From assembly GCF_019977735.1 (NCBI RefSeq), contig NZ_AP025018.1, positions 8,560,580-8,624,579 on the forward strand: a DNA stretch of 64,000 nt, read 5' to 3'. The stretch's first letter is position 1. Every line of letters starts with the position of its first letter. Of the stretch, positions 9,337 to 19,300 are shown piece after piece. The DNA is from Calothrix sp. PCC 7716 (GTDB lineage: Bacteria > Cyanobacteriota > Cyanobacteriia > Cyanobacteriales > Nostocaceae). The notes beneath the pieces were generated by a model. The model saw nothing but the letters and a program-made list of their open reading frames with translations, did no database searches and was not told the DNA's origin. Position numbers and translations under genes: made by a program.

Positions 9337-9815
9337 ATCTCTTGAAATATAGTCTCAATCGGTTCATGCAACAGACTATTTTCTTCTGTAATGGCAGTTT
9401 GAGATGATAAATCTTTAGGATTTTGCCTGAATAGCTTGATTGACTTATCAAAAAAAATAAATCTTTTGTCAATCAAAGGCTTAAGATTGTCTAGTCTACG
9501 TTGTTGCTTAAAATTATCTTTTGTTAAATTATATAACTTATTTAAAGATTTGTAAACTTTATCTTGATCTTGTTGATAAGTTTTAATGTAAGATGACTTA
9601 CCTACTAAAACAAAGCCCCTGCGTTTGCTTTCAGCACTGAGGAGTCCAACATTTATATCCTTGATGGTTGCCATTACATTGTAGCTATGAATGACCCATT
9701 GTTTATCTTGGTTTGACTGTCTTACACTCAAGTAAGAAGTAATTACCACACCAGACAGTAACGCTAATGCACAACTAAAGGCGCCTGTGATTACTTTACT
9801 TGAGACTTGCTTCAT
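9288..9815 (-). pseudogene. N-terminal fragment of the CHASE3 histidine kinase (membrane helix plus CHASE3)
   Basis: Residues 1-160 are native: a short basic start, a membrane helix at about 9-30, and a CHASE3 extracytoplasmic domain (motifs LLSAESKRRGFVL and LKPLIDKRF). The last 15 residues (after IFQEI) are read from the IS right end and stop inside it. Joined to the 5266-7537 part with one ATCTCTT copy removed, the frame runs PIETIFQEIEDEEKSLL without a break and gives 2751 nt, 916 residues plus stop. The fragment itself would be a membrane-anchored sensor without a kinase. Its start codon is 2 bp from the target duplication of the neighbouring ISL3 element, so its own promoter and ribosome-binding site have been displaced. 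Confidence 0.92.
9337..9343. repeat. Target site duplication of the IS4-family element (second copy)
   Basis: ATCTCTT, identical to 7538-7544. Confidence 0.93.
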
Positions 9816-9824
9816 ACAAATTAT

Positions 9825-11260
9825 GGTTCTTCAGTACTTGTTATGCTAAACTAACAATTAAAGTGCCAAGCTAATAAGCATCGAACTCGGAAATTTTCAA
9901 AATTTCTAAACCCATAAGCGGAGCGCTTAATTAATTTAATTTTATTATTGATACCTTCAACGGCGCCGCTAGTAGTGCCATTATCAAAATAAGCAATAAT
10001 TTCATCAAACCAACGAATAAAAGTGTTATTGCTATTTGGGAAATATGTTTTAGCTTTTGAAAGCCACATACCTAATTTAAATACTGCTGGATACCAATGA
10101 TTAGTTTTATTAAAAATTATTCTAAGTTTTTCCTTTAATTCATGCATCATTTTTAAAGTAGGAGATACAGCTTTAACTTGAATTAATTTTTTGATTTGTT
10201 CTTCATTTAAGTCCTTTTCATTTTTGAGTAAAGCATATTTACTATTTTTCAAACCTTCTAATATTTTTTCGTACTCATCTTTCTTTTCAGATGTTTCTGC
10301 TAATTTAATTAATTCCTCTATTTTGTACTTTTCTCTCTTCCTCTGTGTGTCTAATTCTTTATTTACTTGCACCATTACGTGAAATCTATCGGCGACGACT
10401 TGAACGTTAGGCATTAATTCTATCACTAAATTTTTGTACCCTTGCCATAAATCTATACTCACTTCTTTAATTTGCTCTAAGACCTCAACTCCCCAACCGA
10501 TAAGAACTTCCTCGATTACTCCTTGTGTACGCGCGTTCAAAATAGCGATTGGTTTAGATGTATCTAAATCTATTAGCACTGCACAGTAATTACCCTTTCC
10601 TTTTCTTAAAGCTATTTCATCAATTCCAAGCCTTTTTAAATTTTTAGGTTTTGTTAAATTTAGTTTTTCAGATGCATCTTTTAACATTCTTTCTATCTCT
10701 TCTGTTGTAACTATACCTTTTGATGCTACGCTATGTATGTCGTTTTCTAAAACTTCTTGTATTATTTGATTTGCAAGCCGATTTGTATAAGTTCTTTTCT
10801 TTCTTGCAAAGTCAAATTCTTCACTAAAGGGTTTTTTACAAATTCTGCATTTAAATTGGCGCCGATTTATTTCTAAAAAAATTGGTTTCTCTCCAAAAGG
10901 TAAATCTTTAATAATATGACGATGGTTTTGATGTAGTTTATGGCTTTCCGTACCACAAGATGGACATACACTATACAGCTTTATTGGCTCTGTTCGTAAA
11001 ATTATTCCAATTTCGTTATAAATGCTGTGCGATATAACTTTTACTTCGTCTATATCCAGAATTTGTGATAAGATTTTTATATCTTTTTTATTGACCATGA
11101 CTGTAAATGTACCCTAAAATACAATAATTATATATATAGTCAATAATAAATAAGGCTTACAAGTCAATGCCATCAAGCTTTTTTGTAATATTTTTTTAAA
11201 TAAGTTAATAATTATTTACATCTATATTTAACAATTTAGCATAACAACTACTGAAGAACC
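9825..11260 (-). mobile_element. ISL3-family insertion sequence, complete (1436 bp)
   Basis: The left end GGTTCTTCAGTACTTGTTAT matches the reverse complement of the right end, with one mismatch in the first 26 bases (GTAC versus GTAG). Starting with GG and a CTTC core is typical of ISL3-family ends. An 8-bp direct repeat CAAATTAT flanks it (9817-9824 and 11261-11268), the length expected for ISL3. It carries one intact transposase gene. It sits immediately before the start codon of the broken CHASE3 kinase, in the same orientation as that gene. Confidence 0.95.
9851..11098 (-). CDS. ISL3-family transposase
   Basis: A 415-residue protein with the ISL3 layout. It has an N-terminal zinc-binding region with Cys45/Cys48 (CPSCG) and Cys84/Cys87 (CRICKK), then a helix-turn-helix region (about 105-150), then the DDE_Tnp_ISL3 catalytic domain. 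The triad candidates are Asp160 (LGIDEIALRKG), Asp237 (VVADRFHVM) and Glu381 (SGAVEGINNKIK). It ends in the family's C-terminal RSAYGFRNFENFRVR motif. The length is normal and no frameshift is seen. It mobilises the surrounding 1436-bp element and is not otherwise linked to the host genes. Confidence 0.96.
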   Translation of the reverse strand: MVNKKDIKILSQILDIDEVKVISHSIYNEIGIILRTEPIKLYSVCPSCGTESHKLHQNHRHIIKDLPFGEKPIFLEINRRQFKCRICKKPFSEEFDFARKKRTYTNRLANQIIQEVLENDIHSVASKGIVTTEEIERMLKDASEKLNLTKPKNLKRLGIDEIALRKGKGNYCAVLIDLDTSKPIAILNARTQGVIEEVLIGWGVEVLEQIKEVSIDLWQGYKNLVIELMPNVQVVADRFHVMVQVNKELDTQRKREKYKIEELIKLAETSEKKDEYEKILEGLKNSKYALLKNEKDLNEEQIKKLIQVKAVSPTLKMMHELKEKLRIIFNKTNHWYPAVFKLGMWLSKAKTYFPNSNNTFIRWFDEIIAYFDNGTTSGAVEGINNKIKLIKRSAYGFRNFENFRVRCLLAWHFNC

Positions 11261-11268
11261 CAAATTAT
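11261..11268. repeat. Target site duplication of the ISL3 element
   Basis: CAAATTAT, identical to 9817-9824 on the other side of the element. Confidence 0.93.
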
Positions 11269-11285
11269 TTTACTTGAATTTTAGA

Positions 11286-11329
11286 ACTTACGCTGCATAA
11301 ACCCTGTTTATAACATTTTATGCGTAAGT
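11286..11329. terminator. Stem-loop downstream of the SdrD-like gene
   Basis: ACTTACGC(TG)CATAA pairs with TTATGCGTAAGT around an AT-rich loop. It lies 30 bp 3' of the stop at 11360 on the minus strand. It resembles the dispersed ACTTACGC repeats seen in cyanobacteria and may double as a terminator; no long T-run follows. Confidence 0.4.
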
Positions 11330-11359
11330 CCTATTATCGAATTAATCTTTGCAGACGAT

Positions 11360-12610
11360 TTATTTCACTCGACCCCGGAAACGAATAAACCCATAAGAAT
11401 TGTTTGGTGTACCAGGAGCAGTTGCATTTGGTATATTTCCTAACTTCACAACCACAACACCATTGGTATTGGAGCCATCGCACTTAATACCTGGGTAATT
11501 AGTTGTAGGGTCAATGCCTGGAAATAAATATTCTGCGGTGTCACCATCACGAACGCTGGTTAATGATTCGATTACACCATTATGTTGCCAAATAATGCCT
11601 CGATCTCCACTGGCAAGACTACTTGTGTTCTTGGTAGGGAAACTATTGAATGCAGTTGGCATAAAAGCAGTATTTTCGGGAACGAGATCGCATATCAACA
11701 CATTATTGGCTGTTGTGTCACCTGTAGATAGGTAATATATAGTGTACTCGATTTCATCACCGGGACGCACGTTACCACCATTGATGCCACCAATTAAATC
11801 GGGTTCACCGTTATTATCTGCATCTACCCATTTGTTTGTATCAGCTTTTCCTACTGGTGCGGGATTATCTAAAATATTGTCATCGTAAGAGTTCGTTGCT
11901 TCATCAATGTAACCAGCTAAATTATCTCCATTTTTAGTGATGGTGTTGTTATTTACTCTGGTAATGCGTTTAACAAGTAATACATTTGGATTACCTGCGG
12001 CTGGTAGACGATAGCCAAAATCAGCGTTATTAAAATCTTCTGTAGTGCTAGATAAGTCAGCAGCTTTGACTGTTGGAGTTGTGTTTGTTGCACCTGTGGG
12101 AACACCACTTTCAACCTTGACAATAAAGTCGTTATGTCCGCTACCAGTTAAACGGTCATGAGGTAACAGTCCAGTGAAATCATAATTCCCATTTGCATCA
12201 GTAACTTGAGTTGCTAATTTTGGCTCACCAGTATCAATTACGCCATTTTTATTAATATCGCGGTAAATTGCCACCGTTACGCCGGCAATACCAGCTTCAC
12301 CCGCATCTTGAACACCATCACCATTGGTATCGTTCCAAACGCGGTCACCGACGCTCGCATTACCAACAACACATTCGGTACCATCAAAAGCTTGAACTGT
12401 AGTTGTAACTGGGCTACCAATCACATTACCATTACCATCAAATTTAACAACACTGGTACTCCGTAAACCCCACAGTGTGCCATCACCACTTTTAGCTAAC
12501 TGAGCATTTTCTGTGGTGTTAGTCACGAATGAATATGTATTGCTATTAAGGTCAAATTTCCAAAAACGTCTTTGGACAGGAGAAGTGATGCGGTTGGTAC
12601 TCAATGCCAA
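11360..12610 (-). pseudogene. C-terminal part of a frameshifted SdrD/DUF11 surface protein
   Basis: A 416-codon frame that begins only at a TTG inside a domain ([18 protein letters not shown]) and continues the second copy of an internal duplication. It holds an SdrD-type B domain ([19 protein letters not shown], a Dx[DN]xDG calcium-binding style motif) and a C-terminal DUF11-like domain (residues about 205-416) not present in the upstream frame. Comparison with the first copy shows that 199 bp are missing here (equivalent to 13908-14106), which shifts the frame. This and 12601-14586 were therefore one gene. Unless a downstream start is used, this part is not translated with a signal peptide and would be dead. 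Confidence 0.85.
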
Positions 12611-12940
12611 AATTGTACATACAGCGCACCACCATAAAATGCTGCACCGCCACTTGATAGAGTAACAAATTTGCCTGTATAACCTGCTGTGGTTAACAAG
12701 CTCTGGAAGTTCGCTGCAACGGTTATATGTTGGTCATTAATTGCGTCCCAAGCATAAATTTTGTTTGCATCACCGTAGTAAACCATTTTATTTACGTGGT
12801 CTGTTGCTGCGGTATTAATTGCAGTAACTCCAAAACTTGATGGTGCTGAAGTAAATTTTGTTGCTGCACCTGTAGGAGCGTGAATTGCATAGAAATCTGG
12901 TGTTCCTGCTGCTTGGGTTACTGCATACACTTCGTTATAG
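12014..12940. repeat. Internal duplication, C-terminal copy (carries a 199-bp deletion)
   Basis: Nearly identical at DNA level to 13303-14427. The offset between the copies is 1289 bp below 12618 and 1488 bp above it, which locates the 199-bp deletion at 12617-12618, at a 2-bp AC microhomology. Confidence 0.9.
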
Positions 12941-14586
12941 ATACTTTTACAATAGCTTGGCACCACTGGAGATGGAATTGTATTTTTGTCAAAACCAAAG
13001 TTTTGCCCAGTAATATTCGCGCCAACTGTCACCGCTAAATCGTTTGGTGTACCCAGAGTTAAATCTGAGGAAATATCTGTATCGGCAGTATCAACTTGGA
13101 CTTTATAACTGCCAGAAATAACATTTGTAAAAGTATAATTACCATTAGCATCAGTAGCAGTAGTTTTGATAACGTTGTTATTGCTATCGAGTAGTTTTAC
13201 AGTAATATTTGCTGGTAATTTCGGTTCGGTTGCATCTAAATCATCTCCACCATCAGAGTCTTCAAAGAGAGTACCAGATATGTTATAAGTTGGAGATTTA
13301 TAACCAAAATCAGCGCTATTAAAATCTTCTGTAGCGCTAGATAAATCAGCATTTTTTTGAGTGGGAGTAGTTGCTGTATAGTTTGCAGGAACACCACTTT
13401 CAACCTTGACAATAAAGTCGTTATGTCCGCTACCAGTTAAACGGTCATGAGGTAAAAGTCCAGTAAAATCATAATTCCCATTTGCATCAGTAACTTGAGT
13501 TGCTAATTTTGGCTCACCAGTATCAATTACGCCATTTTTATTGATATCACGATAAATTGCCACCGTTACACCAGCAATACCAACCTCACCGACATCTTGA
13601 ACACCATCACCATTTGTATCGTTCCAAACTCGATCACCCACGCTTGCATTACCAACAACACACTCGGCGCCATCAAAAGCTTGAACTGTAGTTGTAACTG
13701 GGCTACCAATCACATTACCATTACCATCAAATTTAACAACACTGGTACTCCGTAAACCCCACAGTGTGCCATCACCACTTTTAGCTAACTGAGCATTTTC
13801 TGTGGTGTTAGTCACGAATGAATATGTATTGCTATTAAGGTCAAATTTCCAAAAACGTCTTTGGACAGGAGAAGTGATGCGGTTGGTACTCAATGCCAAA
13901 ATTGTACCCGTATCGCTAATGATAAAATCACCCCAGTCATCCATTGTGTTCGTGGTAAAAGTGCCACCAGACTTGGCTTTTATCCCTAATGGTGTAACGC
14001 TCACAGCAGTTTTACCATCTGCCGATAAGTTGACACGGAAGATTTCAAAGTCTTGGTCAAAGTTAGTAGGTGCTGCACCTAAATTTCTATTACCATCTAC
14101 CCCAACATACAGCGCACCACCATAAAATGCTGCACCGCCACTTGATAGAGTAACAAATTTGCCTGTATAACCTGCTGTGGTTAACAAGCTCTGGAAGTTC
14201 GCTGCAACGGTTATATGTTGGTCATTAATTGCGTCCCAAGCATAAATTTTGTTTGCATCACCGTAGTAAACCATTTTATTTACGTGGTCTGTTGCTGCGG
14301 TATTAATTGCAGTAACTCCAAAACTTGATGGTGCTGAAGTAAATTTTGTTGCTGCACCTGTAGGAGCGTGAATTGTATAAAAATCTGGTGTTCCTGCTGC
14401 TTGGGTTACTGCATACACTTCATTATAAGGACTCTGGCAGGCTACAGACTGAGCCACTGTTTTTTGACTAGATAACAAAAACGCTGAAGTTGTTGCAGGC
14501 AAAGTCATTAATAAGGTAATAAATATCCGACTAAAACTTAGTTGGTGCAGATTAGTGGGTTTTAATTTTTTAAGTAAAGATTGCAT
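12601..14586 (-). pseudogene. N-terminal part of an SdrD-like, DUF6923-type exported surface protein (frameshifted)
   Basis: A 661-codon frame with a signal peptide (hydrophobic ITLLMTLPATTSAFLL, cut near VAQS). A DUF6923-like beta-propeller-type domain follows (about 50-300: EVYAVTQAAGTPDFY, KMVYYGDANKIYAWD), then two SdrD/Cna-B-like domains (about 310-420 and 430-520). A second copy of the first domain is cut off after GGALYV, with four foreign residues before the stop. It would be secreted and probably displayed at the cell surface. It is the last gene of the minus-strand surface cluster, 29 bp after 14616-16328. The truncated product could still be exported. Confidence 0.85.
13303..14427. 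repeat. Internal duplication, N-terminal copy (complete)
   Basis: The undeleted copy of the DUF6923-like domain plus first SdrD-like domain. It retains the stretch 13908-14106 that is missing from the other copy. The few differences are mostly single bases, which suggests recent duplication or gene conversion. Confidence 0.9.
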
Positions 14587-14615
14587 TACTTAGTTCCAAT
14601 AACAATATATTTTTG

Positions 14616-16328
14616 CTAGAGATGTTTGGGTGTTGTACAGTTAGGAGTTTCTGTTTTTTCTAATCGGTTTTCTAGTAGTTCATAATTTTTGCGAACTAGC
14701 GCCATTTCTTCAAGATTTGTTGATGTTACCAAAGCCGAATATGCTGGTTCCGAAGTACCATATCTGGCATCAGTTGCGGTTGCGCTAATGAGTTCTCCTG
14801 GTTGCAAGTTGTCTAAAACGGCGCCAAACTTGCCTTTATTATCAGCTTTGACGGTAGTAATAATCTTATTTAATGCACCATCATATACTCGATATATTTG
14901 TACTTCAGAATCAGGTTCAGCAGTTCCATCTAAATAGACTTTGCCGTCAATATTCAAAAACTCTTGAGCGAGAAATTCAGGTGCATTAATTGCTGCGTTA
15001 CCTGTATCTAATCGACGATTTTCAGTAGTACGAATATAATTTTTACCATCCCCACGTTGAAAGTCTTGGACATCGACATGACCCCGTGTATTCAAATCAA
15101 TGCTGAGTCCTTCTAGAAAAGCAAAGCGATTATTTTGAATTAAATTGCGAACCGATGCACCGTTTGTAAAGGAACCACCTTGAGCAAATGCTGTCACAAC
15201 TACACCAGGTCCTGTTTGATTAGTAATTTGGTTATCGGTAACTTGGTGGTTACTTCCCATCAAATAAACTGCTGCTCGACGTAAACGGCGCCCGTTATAC
15301 TTAATGTGGTTGTTTTTAATTTGGACAGAACCTCCTGGCTTAAATAAAAATATACCACTACCATCATTGGCACAAAGCAAGTTTGTACGAATTTCGGTTT
15401 TATTGACTTGACCATCCAAGCGAATAGCGTCTGGCATTCCTGCTAAACCATTACCAATAATTACGTTATCAATAATTTGTGTAGCTTCTCCGCGAAACCC
15501 GGTAATGATAGCACTACCATCGTGGTAGGAAATACGATTGTTTTTGATAATTGTACCAACAGCGTTAAATACCGATACCCCAAATGCGGAGGTCGTTTCC
15601 GGCTTTTTTTCATCAAGGGTAATACCCAACCAGTTGTTTTCAATAACTACGTTTTTGGGTGGGTTAGTGTGGTTTTTTGTGTCACTAGAAGCAATAAAAA
15701 TATCAGATGGAGGAAGACTTGCTGTTATTTGATGTTTTGAGGTAAAGCCATATAGACTTAAACCGCGAATAGTAACGTTATCAGCAGTTATAGATAAACC
15801 ACGAAATACTTCTTTTTCGTTTTTAGATGTAATTGCTACAACTGGACGAGTTGGTAAGGGTGGAACATATGATGTCGCATTTTTGGGTTCTAAAACATCA
15901 TATCCTGCTTGAGTGGCGCCATCAATAGTAACTCCAGGTGATGTAATGCTAGGCAAAACCTCGTTTAGTTGAATTGTGGTTTCTCCTGTAGGTAAGTTAA
16001 ACTCAATCCGTGAGTTAGTACTGGCTGGTTGAATTTGCGTTTTTTCGCTAGAACTGAGCTTATCTGTTGACAAAGTACCATTGGTGAGTAAGATTGCTTC
16101 TCGTAATGTTAGGTTTTCATCTGGTTTGATTTCGTCTTGGTTGCTGTTTACTGTTATTTTGAGCGGGTTTGAAGTTTGGGCTGTAGCTGGTAATAAGAGC
16201 GAGAAAGGTAAAAGAAGAAAGAGGGTAACTCGTGTTACTAAATAATCTTTATTTTTTGAACCGCAAAGGACACGAAGTAATAAAAGAGGGTGTTCTTTCC
16301 GTTTTTTCCTAAAATTTTGCTGCTTCAT
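14616..16328 (-). CDS. Exported right-handed beta-helix protein with CSLREA-like motif
   Basis: A 570-residue protein. A hydrophobic signal peptide (LFLLLPFSLLLPATAQT) is preceded by a long basic extension. Next comes a CSLREA-type segment (ITVNSNQDEIKPDENLTLRE), then parallel beta-helix repeats from about 110 to 450 with Asn-rich turns (IRGLSLYG, VIENNWLG, IKNNRIS, IIDNVIIGN), typical of NosD/pectate-lyase-like folds. A C-terminal beta-sandwich (about 470-545) resembles Ig-like surface domains. It is likely a secreted adhesin or polysaccharide-binding protein; no lyase catalytic residues could be assigned. Its ATG overlaps the TGA of the barrel gene (16325-20119) by 4 bp. The first 30 residues are encoded partly by a dispersed repeat. 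Confidence 0.85.
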   Translation of the reverse strand: MKQQNFRKKRKEHPLLLLRVLCGSKNKDYLVTRVTLFLLLPFSLLLPATAQTSNPLKITVNSNQDEIKPDENLTLREAILLTNGTLSTDKLSSSEKTQIQPASTNSRIEFNLPTGETTIQLNEVLPSITSPGVTIDGATQAGYDVLEPKNATSYVPPLPTRPVVAITSKNEKEVFRGLSITADNVTIRGLSLYGFTSKHQITASLPPSDIFIASSDTKNHTNPPKNVVIENNWLGITLDEKKPETTSAFGVSVFNAVGTIIKNNRISYHDGSAIITGFRGEATQIIDNVIIGNGLAGMPDAIRLDGQVNKTEIRTNLLCANDGSGIFLFKPGGSVQIKNNHIKYNGRRLRRAAVYLMGSNHQVTDNQITNQTGPGVVVTAFAQGGSFTNGASVRNLIQNNRFAFLEGLSIDLNTRGHVDVQDFQRGDGKNYIRTTENRRLDTGNAAINAPEFLAQEFLNIDGKVYLDGTAEPDSEVQIYRVYDGALNKIITTVKADNKGKFGAVLDNLQPGELISATATDARYGTSEPAYSALVTSTNLEEMALVRKNYELLENRLEKTETPNCTTPKHL

Positions 16329-19300
16329 ATTCCCATTCCCTCACTTTTTTGTTGCTGCGAACTATGTTGATTTTTGTGTTTTAGTAGAGTTTGCACTACT
16401 GATTCTTTTTGCTGACTGGATGGACGTTTTTGCAGTCCAAATCCATTAAATAGTTCGTTTAGCTTAACCGTTAGTCCTAAGTAGGTGCCTCCAGCAGACC
16501 GTGTACCTGAAAAGTCGCGGTCATCGACTTTACCAAAGACATAGCCAGCAGAAAATCGAAGGTTTGGGGTGAGGTAGTAACCTGTTTCCACAACAAATCC
16601 GGTTTCGGTGTTTTCTGATTGACCAATCCACCTTGCCTCACCAACTAAATCCATGCTGTACCCTAAACGATACGTAGCTCTAAATTGTGCCAAATTTACG
16701 CTAGCGCTGCCGAGTAAGTCACTTGCTAAGTATGAGGCACTGTTGCGAAGGGCATATTTACCATAGAATTCCCATTGCCAGTTGGGTGCGTAGATTGCTT
16801 CGGCAGCAAAAGTATGGTCTTCGGAACCCGTGCCACTACCCAGAAGAATTGTATCGGGAATAACAGAAGGATTTTTGCGATATTCATACCGTAATAGGGC
16901 ATTAAATTTGTCGTTGCTGGGGTCGCGGTATGCTAACCCAAGTCTGAGATTTGCTGTATCGCCTAATCCAATTAATTTCTGGTTTGCGGCATTTGCTTGT
17001 TGATAGCGAGCTAAAGCGGTAAGAGATGGTGATATTTTACCTGTAATACCTGCGGTAATTACGGTATTGGTGCCTGCTGAGGAAGTGCGATGTTCATATT
17101 TGGCGCCTGCTTGGAAGTTGGGGTTGTCGGAGTATTCTAAGCCAACGCTGTAACTATCACCACCATTAAAACCGATAGAAGAAGCTGCTTGTCCGACGGT
17201 GAAGGGTTGGGCAAATTGCTGTCCGGTTGCGTTACGCGCTTGAAAGTCACCAAAAATATGTTCGTAAGCGAGATTGAGACGTAAACCAGGTGCTATTGTC
17301 CATTTGTTATTTAACCCTATCGCACCTTGAGTAGTAATTTCATTGGCGCCTCCTAAAATTGAATAACGTCCGGTAATAGTAGTGTCACTTCCTAGTTTAT
17401 GTTCGCCATTAACGCTTAAAGATGTTATGGAGTTACCTTCAAACTGCCCACCATTATAAAACTGTTGTGCCAAGCTAACATTTACACCTGGAAGTACAGC
17501 CCAATTTAGCCCTAATATTGTTCTGTCTGGGTATACAGTATCTTTTTCAGAAGATAGAGTCAGTTCGTTTTGTGCTTGGAAAGTTAAGTTGTTGGCAACG
17601 GGAACAGTTAATCTTGAACGCAGTTGGTCAGATTTACTGGTGAGAGAATTTGTGGGAATTCGGTCTTGGCGATTACGATGAATCCAATCAAAATCAACAA
17701 TAGCATTACCAAAGCGTTGTTGAATCCCTGCCAGGATAGTTGTTAACTCATTATCTACTTTGCTTCCAGGAACTGCTACAACACGAGGTGCAAATAAGTC
17801 TTCAAAAGTATTTAGCGGTTGCGGTGCAATACCAAAGTTATCTTCGTGGTCGTATTGCAATCGTAAATTTGTACTTTCCGACAGTTTACCCGTTAGTTGG
17901 GCGCCGTAACGAGTTTGTCCTGGAACAAAACTAATTGTGGCATTATTGGCAAATCCTGTATCGGCAAAACGATAGTACGCACGTCCTTGAAGACCTTTAA
18001 ATATTTGCCCTTCCGCTTCTAAACGGTATGCATCACCTTTGACATCCGTCATTAATTCCGAATTGTTACGCGACCTTGCAAATTCGGCAATAAATTTACC
18101 TTGAGAACCAAGGGAAATTAAAGCATCTGCACCAAATAACTCAAAGTCACGTATACCTTGGTCTTCTTTTAAATAAGTTGCAGCTAACCAACTTTCATTT
18201 CTTAAACCCCTTGCTAAATTATATTGCAGGCGCCCTGCATAAATATTACTATTAGAATCCTGACTATCATATTGATAAGTAGTGACAATCCGACGTGCTA
18301 AAACTTCACCATTCTTACCAATATCAGTTCGTAATATTGGTTCCCGGAATAAAATTGTTCCTCTGTCATAATCAATATCGTAGTCAGCACCGCGATTTAA
18401 TTGTTTGCGTTCTAATACTGTCCCTGGACGGTTGAGTTCTTCTAACTCCAAGAAAATATTTTCACTCCCAGGAACTAAAATCCGTCGTGAAAGGAAGTAA
18501 AAACCACTTGTTCCATCAGGTGCAATGGTGTCACGTTGGAATCCTTGAAGATTATTACCATAGAAACCTGTAACTTGAAAGTTACCAATATTGTAATTTG
18601 CCTTAAAACCATGCAACTGGCGAGTTACAGCAGTGAACTGTTGCGATGAACGAGCAAATTCTTCAGTATTGTAGTCACCCCACATTGCATAGTCAGATGC
18701 TGCACCAGGAATACCTGTAGAACGTTCAAACCGCAGAAAGAGACTATCTGTTGAAGGTGCAACAACATCAGTTTTAGAGCTATCTCCATAGACCGGATAA
18801 TTTTGTTCGCTAGATTGATAAGTTCTAAATAAACGATTATCGCAGTTACAATCCTCATTTAAAGAACGTGAAGTATTTAAAGCACCAGTAAACAACCATT
18901 CACCAATTGCACCAGTGGCAAAAATTGATGAATTGAAATCTAACTGAGTGTTACTATCTTTATCAGGACGAAGAAAATCACGGAAACTACCATAATAATC
19001 AGTTCCTCTCGCACCTAAACGCAAATCAACAACACCAGTCACTAAACTGGGACGTAAAGCTGTTTCAAATTGTAATTGCGTGTAAGCTTCCAAATCATTC
19101 GCAGTTGCCCGAATCCGAACTGTTTGCGCTTTTAAATCAGATTTTAGCGTCGCAGTAAACTGCCCATTTTTGGCTGCAACCTGAAAACCAGGTTCGTCCG
19201 GTTTAAAATCAACCCCAACAAACTCCCCAGAAGTCGCATTTAAAGTAACAATTGCATCTCGATTTGAACGATTACCATTAGCATCAACCAATTGTCCTTT

